In this document: positions 1 to 10,769 of the stretch, in pieces
Layout: each line of letters starts with the position of its first letter
Position numbering within the stretch: the first letter of the stretch is position 1
Assembly: GCF_023065955.2 (NCBI RefSeq)
Contig: NW_026622841.1
Location: 16,998,501 to 17,062,500, forward strand
DNA: 64,000 nucleotides
From: Ursus arctos
Taxonomy: Eukaryota; Chordata; Mammalia; Carnivora; Ursidae
Reading direction: 5' to 3'
Notes under the pieces: generated by a model
Told to the model about the DNA's origin: nothing
Databases searched by the model: none
Seen by the model: only the letters and a program-made list of their open reading frames with translations
Translations under genes and position numbers: made by a program

Positions 1-786
1 GATGTCTGTTGAGATGGGAAATGGTACAGGGTGTGTTTTCTCCACTTTTCTCTCCCCTTTCAAGCAATAAGGGAAATTGACAAAGAGTTAATGTTCTGCA
101 CTCTGGTAGGCACAGGACTATTGCTGGGACCAACTGGGTCATGACACAGCCTGCTTCGCAGCACAGCGGGCCCCCGCCCTTGGATTCTCCTGGAAGACAA
201 CCAGGGAACACGTGGTTTCCTTGACAGTCCTGGGGACTGATGATCTGATTGGCTTCTCTTCTCGCCATAGTTCTTTCACCCCAGCTAGCTGCCCCCGAGG
301 CCCAGGCTCACTCCCAGCATGGCCAGCGTGTCATATGAGGTAGAGTGGAGAAACAGCATAAAGCCGAGTTCCAGTTGTAGAAGTGTCCTCCAAGGCCCTC
401 CCTGTCATCCACAGACAGGTTTCTCGGGTGTTCTTTGCCTCCCGGCGCCAGTGTCTCCAGAATGCTGCCTCACAGACCTCTTGGCTGGTCTCTCCCTTTC
501 CCTGGAGAGTAGCCACTTTATCTTGAGATGGAAAGCCTCAGACACAAAGCTGGTCACCGAGACTATTTCAGATGCTGGTACATTAAATTGGACAGGCTCC
601 CTGTCACCAGTGGGAAAGTCTCTGGGCAGCTTTGACCCCTTCTGTATATATTCCGTTCCCCTGAAACTAAGCAGCTTTGGTTCCCCAGGACTCAGAGGTG
701 TGGTAATTTCCAGAACTTTTCAGATCATGAAATAAGAAATTCTCTCATTTGAAAGTTACATTTAGAATAGGCTTCTCCCTGATCTT
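1..786. other. Unique DNA, no gene recognised
   Basis: No repeat family is evident. The plus strand is open for 138 codons at 319-735, but the translation resembles no family I know and a 61-codon frame overlaps it on the minus strand. Nothing marks it as a gene. Confidence 0.5.
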
Positions 787-983
787 TTTTTTTTTTTTTT
801 AAGATTTTATTTATTTATTTGACAGAGAGTGAGAGAGCACAAGCAGGGGGAGCAGTAGAAGGAAAGGGAGAAGCAGGTTCCCCGCCGAGCAGGGAGCCCC
901 ATGCGGGGCTCAATCCCAGGACCCTGGGATCATGACCTGGGCTGAAGGCAGACACTTAACCATCTGAGCCACCCAGGTACCCC
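787..983 (-). mobile_element. Carnivore tRNA-Lys SINE
   Basis: The element reads in reverse: a T run, AAGATTTTATTTATTTATTTGA, a purine-rich body, then the complement of the tRNA head ending CCACCCAGGTACCCC. Imperfect flanking copies of CTCCC..GATCT look like a target-site duplication. Confidence 0.93.
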
Positions 984-1009
984 CTCCCCAGATCTTCTAA
1001 GAGTTTGTT

Positions 1010-1860
1010 TTAAATGTCCTTTTGGGGGATGAGTTTTTCTATTGTTTGAAAGATGTTTATTAATTCCTTTAATCATTTTCTGTATTTTTGTTCATCTTCA
1101 CAATTAAAGTAAAAACTGATTCTTTAATATCCCCGGTGAGAAGTGTGGGTTCAAATTAATTTTTCTATTACTGATATTTAACCACACAGATACCTTTATT
1201 ATAAGAACAATAATTCTATTATTTGTTTTGATTTCTTACATATTAAATTTTGTACCTAAATTAGAACTATTCCATTTCTGTTTGGTTCTGTTAGCTTATG
1301 TTTTAGAGCAAATCTCTAAAATATCATTTTGACTATTCGAGTATTATAAAAAGATCAATTTTCAGATAAAGCTAGTTGTCTCTCACTATTCTTTTTATCA
1401 GTATTCCCTTTATTTTCCCAAATGAATTTTAGGCTTATTATATTAAGGTCTGTAAAGTATGCAATTAGAATCTTAATTAGGATAGTGTTAAAACTCTGGT
1501 TTAGAATTAGAGACAATTGCTATATTACCATATTTCCTCTCTCTTTTAAGGAACATGGTATTTTGCTCCAATGACATTAGATTCTCAACTATTTTATATT
1601 TTTGCCTGCCTTTATGAAAATTACACCATTTTAATTATATTTTCTTTTTACATATAATACTGAAACTTGAAGATGACTCTCATAACCAGACATTTTATTG
1701 AACTTTTAAATGGTCTTTACTAATGTTTGTGTTTTCTTCTTTGGGTTTATTAGTAATACATTTTTGCCAGTTGAAAATAATCTTTTTCTTTGTTTTTCTG
1801 GGATTTTTGTTTTGTTCTGTTTTTCAGGGATTTTAAACTCAGTCCCTTCTTACCAGGTCC
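1010..1860 (-). mobile_element. Degraded LINE-1 ORF2-region relic (probable)
   Basis: This AT-rich tract matches, in broken order, the complement of an L1 ORF2 segment: AAATGAATTTTAGGC, AGAATCTTAATTAGGATAG and AAGGAACATGGTATTTTGCTCC occur in L1 order at about 1420-1570. Outside that core the assignment is weak. No frame is intact. Confidence 0.45.
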
Positions 1861-2409
1861 TGGAGATATGGGGAACAAAGGCAAAAGAAAAAAATTAAAT
1901 TTCCTTACTGCCTACAGCCCTCAAGGCAGGCAGAGTGACATTCCTCTAGGAACTCAGCTGCCTGGATGTTGACACTTTGCTAAGGGCAAAAGGCAATCTT
2001 AGCCCACCCCCAGGATCCTGTAGGTCCTCTTTAACATATAAAAATTCCTTTGGAAACTTCCTTTATCTCTACCCCCAAGATACATGTTTGCAATCATCCT
2101 CCAAGCATATGACCCACTGATATACATCTGAAGGGTCTCATGACTAAGGTTTTATTAGGCAGTAAAATGACCTTTTCCTAACAATACCTAACCCCCTCAA
2201 GGTCCTGGAAACCTTGCTTCCAAAATTCCTTAGAGACTTAGGCTATCCCTAACCCCTCCCAACTTGAAACTATGTAATGGGCCACTCCTCACAACCCCAG
2301 TGCAGCTCTTTCTGCCCACGGGTCCTGTCCCTGTGCTTTAATAAACCACCTTTTTGCACCAAAGTCATCTCAAGAATTCTTTCTTGGCTGTGGACTCCGA
2401 ACCCCAACA
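1861..2409 (+). mobile_element. Solo LTR of a class I (gammaretrovirus-like) endogenous retrovirus
   Basis: The 3' half has LTR architecture: a TATA-like ACATATAAAAA near 2034, a C-rich stretch, an AATAAA signal at 2340-2345 about 65 bp before the end, a GAATTCTTTCTTGG-type U5 and a terminal CCCCAACA. No gag, pol or env sequence lies next to it, so it is a solo LTR. The left boundary is uncertain, and the expected 4-bp target duplication could not be confirmed at the boundary given. Confidence 0.65.
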
Positions 2410-2552
2410 ATTTCTACATCACCAGCACTTTAACCACCTGCCATAAGCAGTGGAAAAGATGAAGCTTTATGCTGAGGACTGATTATCTAGAGATAATAGG
2501 ATCCTGCAGGAGAAAGTGACCCAGAAGTCAAAGGAAGGAAGAATTTCAAGGT
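2410..2552. other. Short unique stretch between LTR and L1
   Basis: Nothing recognisable. It separates the solo LTR from the L1 3' end. Confidence 0.4.
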
Positions 2553-3205
2553 GAGGGGATTGACCCAGGAATTCCACTTCTCATAATCCCTCTTAAAGGA
2601 ATAATAAAACAGAGGGACAGGGGCGCCTGGGTGGCACAGCGGTTGGGCGTCTGCCTTCGGCTCAGGGCGTGATCCCGGCGTTGTGGGATCGAGCCCCACA
2701 TCAGGCTCCTCTGCTGTGAGCCTGCCTCTTCCTCTCCCACTCCCCCTGCTTGTGTTCCCTCTCTCGCTGGCTGTCTCTATCTCTGTCAAATAAATAAATA
2801 AAATCTTTAAAAAAACAAAACAAAACAAAAAAAACATAGGGACAAAGCTTGGTATGTAAGAATGTTCAAGTATTACTTATCAGAGTCAAAATTCGGGAAA
2901 AACCTAAATGAACTGCAATTAGGAAATTGCTAAATAAATTATGGCATTCCATGTAATGGAATACTTTCTGGGCATTAAAACATAATGCAAGGAGTATTTG
3001 ACCCCTTACAAAAATGGTCATGAGTTATTTATTGGAAAAGCAAGATATGAGCTATATATAAAGCAAACTACAAATGTAAATATGTATGCGCAGAAGAAAG
3101 AATGGAAGGATGTGTTACTTGTGCTTATCTCCAGATTGTGCCATTATGAGTCATTTTCATCCTTCTATTTTCTACAATGAGCATGTGTTACTTTGTGATG
3201 AAAAA
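2553..3205 (+). mobile_element. Old LINE-1 3' end, split by a SINE
   Basis: The tract follows the L1M 3' end in order: GACCCAGGAATTCCACTTCT, AAACCTAAATGAACTGCAAT, TAAATAAATTATGGCATTCC, and finally TTTTCTACAATGAGCATGTG with a short A-rich tail. A carnivore SINE at 2621-2834 interrupts it. No ORF remains. Confidence 0.8.
2621..2834 (+). mobile_element. Carnivore SINE, bear-type subfamily
   Basis: The head reads GGGCGCCTGGGTGGCACAGC and the body GGGCGTGATCCCGGCGTT. It ends in AAATAAATAAATAAAATCTTT plus an A-rich tail with AAAAC repeats. ACAGAGGGACAG before it and ACATAGGGACAAAG after it are an imperfect target-site duplication inside an L1. Confidence 0.96.
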
Positions 3206-3211
3206 GAACAC

Positions 3212-3554
3212 TGCTATAGGCCCAATGCATGGGCCCCCACCCCCATCCCAATTCATATGTTCAAGCCTAACTTCCAAGGTACTTGAAGTTGAAGACTTTA
3301 CCAGAAAATTAGGTCAAGAAGGTGGAGTCCTGAATAGGATGAGCACCCTTCTAAGAAAGGACAGGAGAGAGATGATCTTTTTCTTCTGCCGTGTAATGAT
3401 ACGGCAGGAGGGCAGCTGCCTACAAGCCAGGAGGCAGACCCTCACCAGACATCAGATCTTGGTCTTCCCAGCCTCCAGAACTGTGAGAAATAAATGTTGT
3501 TGAAGCCACTCTGTCTAGCTGTATTTGTTACAGCAGCCTGAAGGAATTAAGACA
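3212..3554 (+). mobile_element. MaLR LTR (MLT1 type)
   Basis: Recognised by the ordered MLT1 landmarks CAATTCATATGTTCAAGCC..AACTTCC, CTAAGAAAGGACAGGAGAGA, CAGCCTCCAGAACTGTGAGAAATAAATG and TTACAGCAGCCTGAAGGAATTAAGACA. Solo, diverged and non-coding. Confidence 0.85.
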
Positions 3555-3832
3555 AACACCATATTATTTATTATTAATATGAAAAGTAGAAGAAGAATGA
3601 ATGAGGAGAAGCAGGAACAGTCTGGTGGGCCAAGTAGCAAAGAGGAAATAGACCACAGGATTTGGCCATTAGAGTTAAGTCACCAGCATTTGCGTTAAGT
3701 GTTATGCACATGGAGGTGAAAGCCCTGTGCCCTTGATTAGGTACCCAGGCTCTGAAGTGGGCAGTCCTGCATGGTAGCTGAAAACCCACTGGCTCTGCTA
3801 CAGGGGATTTTCTTTTGGGGGGATGGGGTGGG
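3555..3832. other. Unique DNA between two MaLR LTRs
   Basis: No repeat or coding signal seen. Confidence 0.4.
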
Positions 3833-4379
3833 TGTGGTAGATTAAAGATGGCTGCAAATTCTTTGCTACTCCCACTGAGAGGTAGAATTTACTTCATCCC
3901 TCCTTGAATCTGGGTTGGCCACAGGGACTTCCTTCATCAGTAGAATGCAGTGGAAGTGATGTTCTGGAAACTTCAAGGCTAAGATCATAAGCTTTACTTT
4001 CTACCTGGCCTCTTCAAATACTCTCTGTGGGAGCCCTGAACACTGAGTAAGAAATTCAAGTAATCTGAGACCCCTGTACCAGAGAGATCTCCTGTAGGTG
4101 CTTCAGTCAACAGTCCCAGCTGAGCCAAGCCATCCTTAAGCAAAACAACATACCAGCAGAAGAAGCCATTTTGGTTACTGCACCCCCCTTCCGCCCCAGA
4201 CCAGCCCATCCAGCAACTAGGGAATGACCTCTATAGATGACTGGTGAAATAGAAGAATCACCAGCCACACCCTGCCCGAATTCCTGACCCATATAATTGG
4301 GAAATACAATAAAGTGGTTGCTGTTTTAAGCCAGTACATTTTGGGTTAGTTTTCCACGCAACAATAGATAACTGGAACA
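3833..4379 (+). mobile_element. MaLR-type LTR
   Basis: It opens with TGTGGTAGATTAAAGATGGC and ends with the MaLR 3' signature: AATACAATAAAGTGGTTGCTGTTTTAAGCC, then TTTTGGGTTAG and CAACAATAGATAACTGGAACA. About 545 bp, apparently a nearly complete solo LTR. The subfamily was not resolved. Confidence 0.75.
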
Positions 4380-5013
4380 GTGGGTATCTATTTTTACAGG
4401 AGCTGCTCTTTATGGGAGTACAAAAGTAGCTGGCCTTCCTTTCTCGGTGAGTTTCCTTTTGGCATCCCTAGGATTCACGGAGGCTTCTGGGAGGTACCTG
4501 GGCTCCCCGACAGGGAAATTCCAATAAGAACAATTCTAATTGTCACTGGCCTCAGCCTCTTAAATCACCCTGAAAAAGTTCTCCCAGGAAAACGTCTATG
4601 CCTTTCTTCCTCAGTGACCATCTGCTAACTGCTTTAATTGAGCTATGATATTAATCACAGGCATTTGAACCGGGGCAGGAAGGTGCTTTTAAGAGGAAGG
4701 GCCAAATGAAAATGCTGGAGAAATGTGGGGACTGCACGCCAGGAGGGCGATGGATCATCAGTGGGGTGGAACAAGTGCTTTCATTGTCCCCATTGCAGAG
4801 GCCCTCCGTCTGTCTGTCTCCTTTCAAAGGTATGCGGGTGCCGCAGTCCCATCCCGAGCTGTGTGAACTGGGCTGGTCTCTCGTGATCATCTAATCCCAC
4901 TCCCTCACTTTAGAAAGAGGAAACCAATCTCGGATGGGTGGGGTGTTCTCAATCCTGCTGTTCGTGGTAGAGAAGTAACAAAAAGCCCAAGCTCCTGACC
5001 CCAAACCCACCTT
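4380..5013. other. Mostly unique DNA with a possible MIR-class fragment
   Basis: No gene recognised. At 4885-4935 the run ATCATCTAATCCCACTCCCTC..TTTAGAAAGAGGAAACC resembles the core of a mammalian-wide interspersed repeat. The rest is featureless. Confidence 0.4.
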
Positions 5014-5064
5014 CGCGCATGCGCGTGTGCGAGCGCGTGTGCGTGCACGTGTGCGTGCGCACGC
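5014..5064. repeat. Alternating CG/TG purine-pyrimidine run (Z-DNA-prone)
   Basis: Fifty-one bases of almost unbroken purine-pyrimidine alternation made of CG, TG and CA steps, with one GAG interruption. Such sequences can adopt left-handed Z-DNA under negative supercoiling (established biophysics); whether this one does in vivo is unknown. Confidence 0.85.
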
Positions 5065-5279
5065 CTTCACGTACCCTTGCATAGCGTCAGTATATGATGA
5101 GGAAGCAGAGGGGAGGACAGAAAATCTTGATTTTTAGCATGTAATCAGCAGGTTCCTTCACCCGCTGGCTCATTAACCCTCCACCAACAATAAATGCTGG
5201 CAGTTTCGCCCTCATGAGCACCGATCAGTAGGCAGTGACTTAAGGGTTAGTAGGGCCTGAGTGGAACTGAGTCTGATAG

Positions 5280-5480
5280 GACAGGGTGGGAAAGAAGCCC
5301 CCCGCGCCAAAAAAAAACCCCATGGGCAGGGGGAGCACCTGCCCCTGAGCCGGCGGCCCTGACCCTGATCTCGCGGATCGTTTTTAGGTGCGCTGTGCGA
5401 TACCGTGTTTGCTGGGAGCTGCTGTGGCGATACCGTGTTTGCTGGGAACACGCTCTCTGAAAACTCTTGCTCTGGGTACG
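5280..5480. promoter_or_regulatory. CpG cluster, possible small CpG island
   Basis: About 15 CpG dinucleotides lie in roughly 190 bp (CCCCGCGCC, CCGGCGGCC, CTCGCGGATCG and others), against an AT-rich, CpG-poor background. The Z-prone run lies 200 bp upstream. The minus strand is open for 102 codons across it (5212-5520) with no recognised family. A promoter role is inference only. Confidence 0.35.
5397..5447. repeat. 30-bp tandem duplication
   Basis: GCGATACCGTGTTTGCTGGG occurs twice, with TACCG starting at 5401 and 5431. The period is 30 bp and the two copies of the 20-mer are identical, which suggests a fairly recent slippage or duplication. Confidence 0.9.
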
Positions 5481-5910
5481 TGCCTTTCGTCAACCATATG
5501 TTGTTTGCTCTTTTCAGCAAGGCAGTATGAATGTGCAGTTCTTTGTGTTACATGAGGAAGGATTCAGTAGGTAATATTTACAACCAGCCTAATTTTCTTA
5601 AACCTTTGCAAGATTTCCCTTTTGGAAACTACATTCTCCTGGCTATTTATCTTTACAAAGCCTGTCACGCATTTTCAGTTTTTGTTCACCTTAATTCCAT
5701 TACGAAGGCCAGATAGAAATTAGCACACACTTGATTCTTCCAGTCTTTCAAATTCTGACATTTTAGATGGAAGGGGAGGGGTGTTGCGTTTTTATCTACA
5801 GCTGTCTATCTGGGGCGGGGGGGGGGGGGTTATTCAGGATGCTCAGTGCGCCCCCAGGTTGAGCTCCAACATGGTTCACGCACACTATTCTTAAGGACTT
5901 AAATGATTCT
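5481..5910. other. Unique AT-rich DNA with a G homopolymer
   Basis: No repeat or gene recognised. A G-rich run with about 13 consecutive G lies near 5817-5829, a likely sequencing and alignment trouble spot. Confidence 0.45.
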
Positions 5911-6109
5911 GGGGACGCCTGGGTGGTTCAGTTGTTAAGCGTCTGCCTTCGGCTCAGGGCGTGATCCCGGCGTTCTGGGATCGAGCCCCACATCAGGCTC
6001 CTCGGCTGGGAGCCTGCTTCTTCCTCTCCCACTTCCCCTGCTTGTGTTCCCTCTCTCGCTGGCTGTCTCTCTCTGTCAAATGAATAAATAAAATCTTTAA
6101 AAAAAAAAA
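5911..6109 (+). mobile_element. Carnivore SINE, bear-type subfamily
   Basis: Full-length, with GGGCGTGATCCCGGCGTT and CACATCAGGCTCCTCGGCTGG in the body and an A tail. TTAAATGATTCT on both sides (5899-5910 and about 6114-6125) is a 12-bp perfect target-site duplication, so this is a fairly young insertion. Confidence 0.96.
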
Positions 6110-7775
6110 GAAATTAAATGATTCTGAGTTAATATAATAATTTCAAACAAAAATAAAATGCAAATGGTCCAGGAACTAGAGGAATTCTGTTCCACCCGAT
6201 CCCCCCTCCCCCACATGCCATTTACGTGGTTAAACGATGGGTTTGTTCTGTTTGTTCAGACCTTGTTCTGTGGCACTGGCATTTTGCTTCATGTTCCAGA
6301 CAACATCTGTCTCGTACAAAATCTCAGCCAGTTCCTGAATTACCTGGGCAAAGGAGACCGCTCCAAGTGCCCTCAGAGGCCCATAAATGAATTCTGAAAA
6401 CACCAGCACAGCTCTCTGGGGCTTCCCGTGGGGGTGCATGATCCTGGAAATAAGTCCATGTGAAAAGAATAAAATAGCTTGGAGTTGTGTAAGGCAATGG
6501 TCTTAGCTAAATTTAACGCAAAGGAAGAGGCGGTTGAAATAAAGGCTCTGAGATTATTCCTGCCTTCTTCCCTTCTTAAGGGTCCCTCCATCGTGCGGAG
6601 AAGTTATTTCTTACCAAGCCCTGTGAGACTTCACTGTTGGAGTGAGTTGATAAAACCAACCTGGCTCAGTGAAAGCGATGCTCTTGCTAATTATCATTTC
6701 AGACCAGCACCTCGGTGCACCTGTGGGCAAAGGCGACGTTGCCTCCTCCCACAAACACTCAAAGCAAATTGACCACGGTCCAGGTAGAAGTCAGCATTGT
6801 CAAAACAACAAGTTAAAACAGCAAATGTAAGAATTCTCCAGGCTAGAAAATATACAGTTGGCAGCTCCTTCTGGGGGAAAAAATATGGTATGACATTTGT
6901 GTGACTATTTTAAAATGTAGTCAAGGATTTCAGAACCCAACATTTGGGAGGAATGACTGAGTCTTGGAAATGCTCTCTGCAGTGATAGGAACCTAGCTAG
7001 AGACCCGAGGGATGCTGGGGCCCAGGCCAACCCAGAGAAGGGTGCTGTGTAGAGCCAAGTTATGCCCATGGCCTTCTCCAAAGTATCGTAGCATTGGCAT
7101 TGGACTGCTGGTCTAAAGGCAGATGCCTATAATATTAGGCATAATTGACACTGAGGGGGATTCTGGGTAGAATGCAAACCTACTGGGGGGTGTGGTCAGT
7201 ATGGGCAGGAGGTGGGCGACACGCAGAGGTAGACTGGTAAATATTTCACAGCCCGCTCTGTGGAAAAGTATATGTCTGTTTGATAAATTTTACTGACATC
7301 AAGGATGTGTAGCACACAGTTTATAAATAATACTAATATATGTAATACTCTTCATTATAAATTCCATATAGCCATTTGATGCTTACAGAAAGTACTCTTG
7401 TTTTTGTCAAATTCTCATATCCATAGTCTACTTCTGGTTGTAAATCAACCACCACTGGGTAAGTGGAGTTGTATCCCAAACTACTGTTCTTCCAATAAAC
7501 TTGTTGTTGTTACTTCTGATAGGCGATCGACTGTTAAACTATCCCTCAGCCTTGTAACATTGTGTTAATTACCCTAAACCCTCTTTCAGCTTCACTACAA
7601 CATCACTGTCAATTTGGCCTTTTAGGTATCAGAATCTGAAAAACAATTATATGTCACACCACTAAAAGTTACAATGCCACTTGAGGGGTAATATAAAATG
7701 TTCTGTCAATGGTTTCTTCATGTAATTTTAGAAATAAAATTAGTTTTCATCTAAAACATTCACCTTATTTTTCAG
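6110..7775. other. 1.7 kb unique DNA, no gene recognised
   Basis: No transposon family recognised. The open frames present (up to 97 codons at 6479-6772 plus) overlap others and show no family. The right edge abuts the exon candidate. Confidence 0.45.
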
Positions 7776-7850
7776 TTTATACTTCCACATCAGTGCGAAT
7801 TGGGACTTCCTTCCTTCATGGTGGCGTGAGCGACGTCTTTGCTGCATCAG
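7776..7850 (+). other. Candidate 75-bp exon (unproven)
   Basis: A pyrimidine-rich acceptor, CACCTTATTTTTCAG, ends at 7775 and a near-consensus donor, CAG|GTAAGAG, starts at 7851. The 75 bp between hold four CpGs in a CpG-poor, AT-rich setting. Two plus-strand reading frames cross without a stop; one reads YTSTSVRIGTSFLHGGVSDV onward. I recognise no protein. It may be a coding exon, a noncoding-RNA exon or chance. Confidence 0.3.
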
Positions 7851-8924
7851 GTAAGAGTTTCCAATACCAGAAGAATATTTCCTTAATATTTTTGTGCTAC
7901 CCATGACGTAACAGCCACAGACAGGACACACTTTTCAGTGTAATCCTCTGTTATTAACATTTTATCTATCTAGACTTACTCAAGTCTAGACAGTGGGCAA
8001 GACAATAAATCGAGTCCCAATTTATAGCATTGGCCACTGTCTTGAGTGGAAGCACTTCCGCCATGGCCGGTTCAAGCTACCCGTGTGACATCACCGAGCT
8101 TTGAGTTGGAAAGAGATGGGCTGTAGCACACCAGTATGTATTATCTCCACCATACAGATCCAACAGATGTCAATAAGAGTAAAATGAGTAAGATAACCAA
8201 GTGATAAGTTTGGGGTATTGATCACCTTTGCTTTTAACAGTATTTAGTGGTAAGTTTTTATCATTTAATGTTTTTTTTTTACTAATAACTCTACTTAACA
8301 ATTGGCTCTCCGAATTCCTGAGCATGTAGCCACCAGCTCTCACAAGCTGGTCTAAGCCGGCTCCGATGCACCACTGGTGGGGGTCTAGACGGTGGAGAAA
8401 AGAGGGGAAGGGAAGCAGCGGGAGACCACTATATGCTCACACTTATCCCTGAGCATTAGATCCCAAATCTGGTTGGAAATGGAGGTGACCCAAGATGTAA
8501 CATGGAAACACCATTGCTGGGCATATAAGTGGGTCTTAATTCCAATGGAATGGAGACAGTTTGGGTTCATCTTGCCCTCTTGACTGGCTTGAAACAGAAG
8601 TGGTTGCTCTAGGGCTGTCAGTAGGTTATGCCAAGAGGAACTATAAGAAGGCCGAGGCAAGAGAAATGAAAACCTAAGAAGAAGAGATGTCAAGAAGAAC
8701 GGCCTATGGCACCTGCCTCTGCTCTGCACCTTTAAGGCCGCCCGGCAGGTCTGTGCACATGTTGCTCACCTGCTGGCTCATGAAAAGTCTCCAGTGGCAT
8801 TAGACTGTCTCCAGGAATTCTTCTAAACCTCCCTTGTGTGCCCCTCAGCTCCCCTTCACAAACTCACTTAGGCCCACTGAATTTGGCATTCAGCCTCCAA
8901 AGCCCCAACTCTTGGAGCCCCCTC
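7851..8924. other. Unique DNA, no gene recognised
   Basis: Nothing identifiable on either strand. A 114-codon minus-strand frame at 8385-8729 has no recognised family. Confidence 0.4.
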
Positions 8925-9084
8925 AAGGCTCTGGATTGAAAAACACCTTTAAAATTCTATTTGTTGGTGGCAAGGCTGCAGTGACACTGGCATCTTACGG
9001 ACTGTTGGCAGCAATGTATATTAGCACAGCTTTTCTAGAATTCAACTTGGCAATACCTGTTGGGTCTTAAAAATGCCCATAGTC

Positions 9085-9282
9085 GGGGCGCCTGGGTAGC
9101 GCAGTCGTTAAAGCGTCTGCCTTCGGCTCAGGGCGTGATCCCGGCGTGCCGGGATCGAGTCCCACATCGGGCTCCTCTGCTGGGAGCCTGCTTCTTCCTC
9201 TCTCACTCCCCTGCTGTGTTCCCTCTCTCGCTGGCTGTCTCTCTGTCACATAAATAAATAAAATCTTTAAAAAAAAAAAAAA
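9085..9282 (+). mobile_element. Carnivore SINE, bear-type subfamily
   Basis: GGGCGTGATCCCGGCGTGCC body, AATAAATAAAATCTTT and an A tail. Flanked by AAATGCCCATAGTC and AAATGCCCACAGTC, a 14-bp target-site duplication with one mismatch, lying inside the L1. Confidence 0.96.
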
Positions 9283-9748
9283 ATGCCCACAGTCTTTAAC
9301 CCTACATTCCTACTTCGAGGAATATACATTACAGGAATATTCAGAATGGTAACTGAGGGAAGTGATGGATATATTAATGAGTTTGTGGTAATAACCCCAA
9401 TGTGTACATAGATCTGACATCACCTGGTATGCCTTAAATATAAATCATTTTTATTTGTTAAAAATGGAAAAAAAATATTCAGAGATGTTGCAAAGATATG
9501 TGTGTTAAGGTTATACATTCTTTGTTGTAGCAAATAATTAGGAACAACCTAAATGCCCATTAATAGGGTTCTATTTAAGTTAATTATATGTCCATACTAG
9601 AAGATGCTATCCTGTCACTGAATATCGTGGTTTTAAATAATATTTAAAAACATAGGAAATGATTATGAAATAATAAACAATGAAAAAAGCAAGCAACAAA
9701 ACTATGCATGCAGTATGATCCCAACTGTATTAAAAATTTATGTATATA

Positions 9749-9854
9749 GGGACACCTAGGTGGCTCAGTTGGTAGAGCATGTGACTCTCTTTCTTGGGGT
9801 CATGAGTTAAACTCCAGTTTGGGTGTAGAGCTTACTTAATTAAAAAAAAAAAAA
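9749..9854 (+). mobile_element. Short carnivore SINE (old short form)
   Basis: The tRNA-like head GGGACACCTAGGTGGCTCAG is followed by TAGAGCATGTGACTCT, GTTTGGGTGTAGAGCTTACTT and an A tail, without the long CT-rich body. This matches a short variant of the carnivore SINE. Confidence 0.85.
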
Positions 9855-10070
9855 GGGCACCTGGGTGGCTCAGTTGGTTAAGTGTCTGCCTTTGGCTCAG
9901 ATCATGATCCCAGGGTTGTAGGATCTGCCCTGCATCAGGCTCCTTGCTCAGTAGGGAGTCTGCTTCTCCTTCTCCCTCTCCCTCTGCCCCTCCTCCCTGC
10001 TCATGCTCTCTCTCTCTCACTCTCTCCCAAATAAATAAATAAAAATCTTTAATAAAAATATTTAAATAAA
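9855..10070 (+). mobile_element. Carnivore SINE inserted behind another SINE
   Basis: Head GGGCACCTGGGTGGCTCAG, CT-rich body and an AAATAAATAAATAAAAATCTTT tail. It starts directly at the A tail of the preceding short SINE, so it probably inserted at that tail. Confidence 0.94.
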
Positions 10071-10226
10071 ATTTACAATATGTAGGGAAAATACCAATAG
10101 TTATTTGTATGTATTTTTTCCTTTTTGTAAGTTTTGTAACTTTTGATATTATTTTAAAAGAGTTTTCTAAATTTTTCGATCTTTCTACAATTACATGTAT
10201 CATTTTTAATGTCAGAAAAAAATGTA

Positions 10227-10560
10227 AATGCTGATTTTAGAAGATTTGGCTTGCCACAATCTGTAGCTCCATAACTCATCATTCTGAGCATAAAGTTTGC
10301 AAATGTAGGTATTGAAAGCATTTTTTCAAAGCAATGCTCCTCTAATTTTATAAAAAAGAAGTGATAAATGATGAGATTCAGTTTACTGAAATTTACTTCA
10401 CATTCAAATTTATGATATAAACAAGAAATAGTTATGCAGGAACTTTAGTGACAGAAAAAGAAGAGGTTGATGGGAAGCAGTCAAAATTACAGTATAAGTT
10501 TATACTTGGAGTCCTATGAAAATTGTCTAAAGGAGCCTTTGAAACTAAAAAAATAGCTGT
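10227..10560. other. AT-rich unique DNA
   Basis: No family or gene recognised. Confidence 0.4.
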
Positions 10561-10769
10561 GGGGCGCCTGGGTGGCTCAGTTGGTTAAGCGTCTGACTCT
10601 TGGTTTCGACGTGGGTCATGATCTCAGGGTCTTGAGTTGAGCCCCACAGCAGGCTCAACGCTCTGCAGAGAGTCTGCTTGAGGATTTTCCCCCCTTCCTC
10701 TTCCCTTCTCCCTGATTGCATGCGTGCTCTGTCTCTCTCTAAAATAAATAAAACTTAAAAAAAAAAAAA
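10561..10769 (+). mobile_element. Carnivore SINE
   Basis: GGGGCGCCTGGGTGGCTCAG head, GACTCTTGGTTTCGAC variant, CT-rich body, AAATAAATAAAACTT and an A tail. Confidence 0.95.

Larger units (their letters stand above)
8925..10226 (+). mobile_element. Old LINE-1 3' end carrying three SINEs
   Basis: L1 landmarks appear in order: a degraded GGCAATACCTGTTGGGTCTTAAAAATGCCC, GGAACAACCTAAATGCCCATTAATAGG, AAAAAGCAAG..CAAAACTATGCATGCAGTATGATCCC, TTTCTAAATTTTTC and TTTCTACAATTACATGTATC with a short A-rich end. SINEs interrupt it at 9085, 9749 and 9855. Confidence 0.8.

Noticed and set aside
5212..5520. 102-codon minus-strand gene in the CpG cluster
   Set aside because: The frame includes the tandem duplication and poly-purine DNA. 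No family and no clear gene structure.
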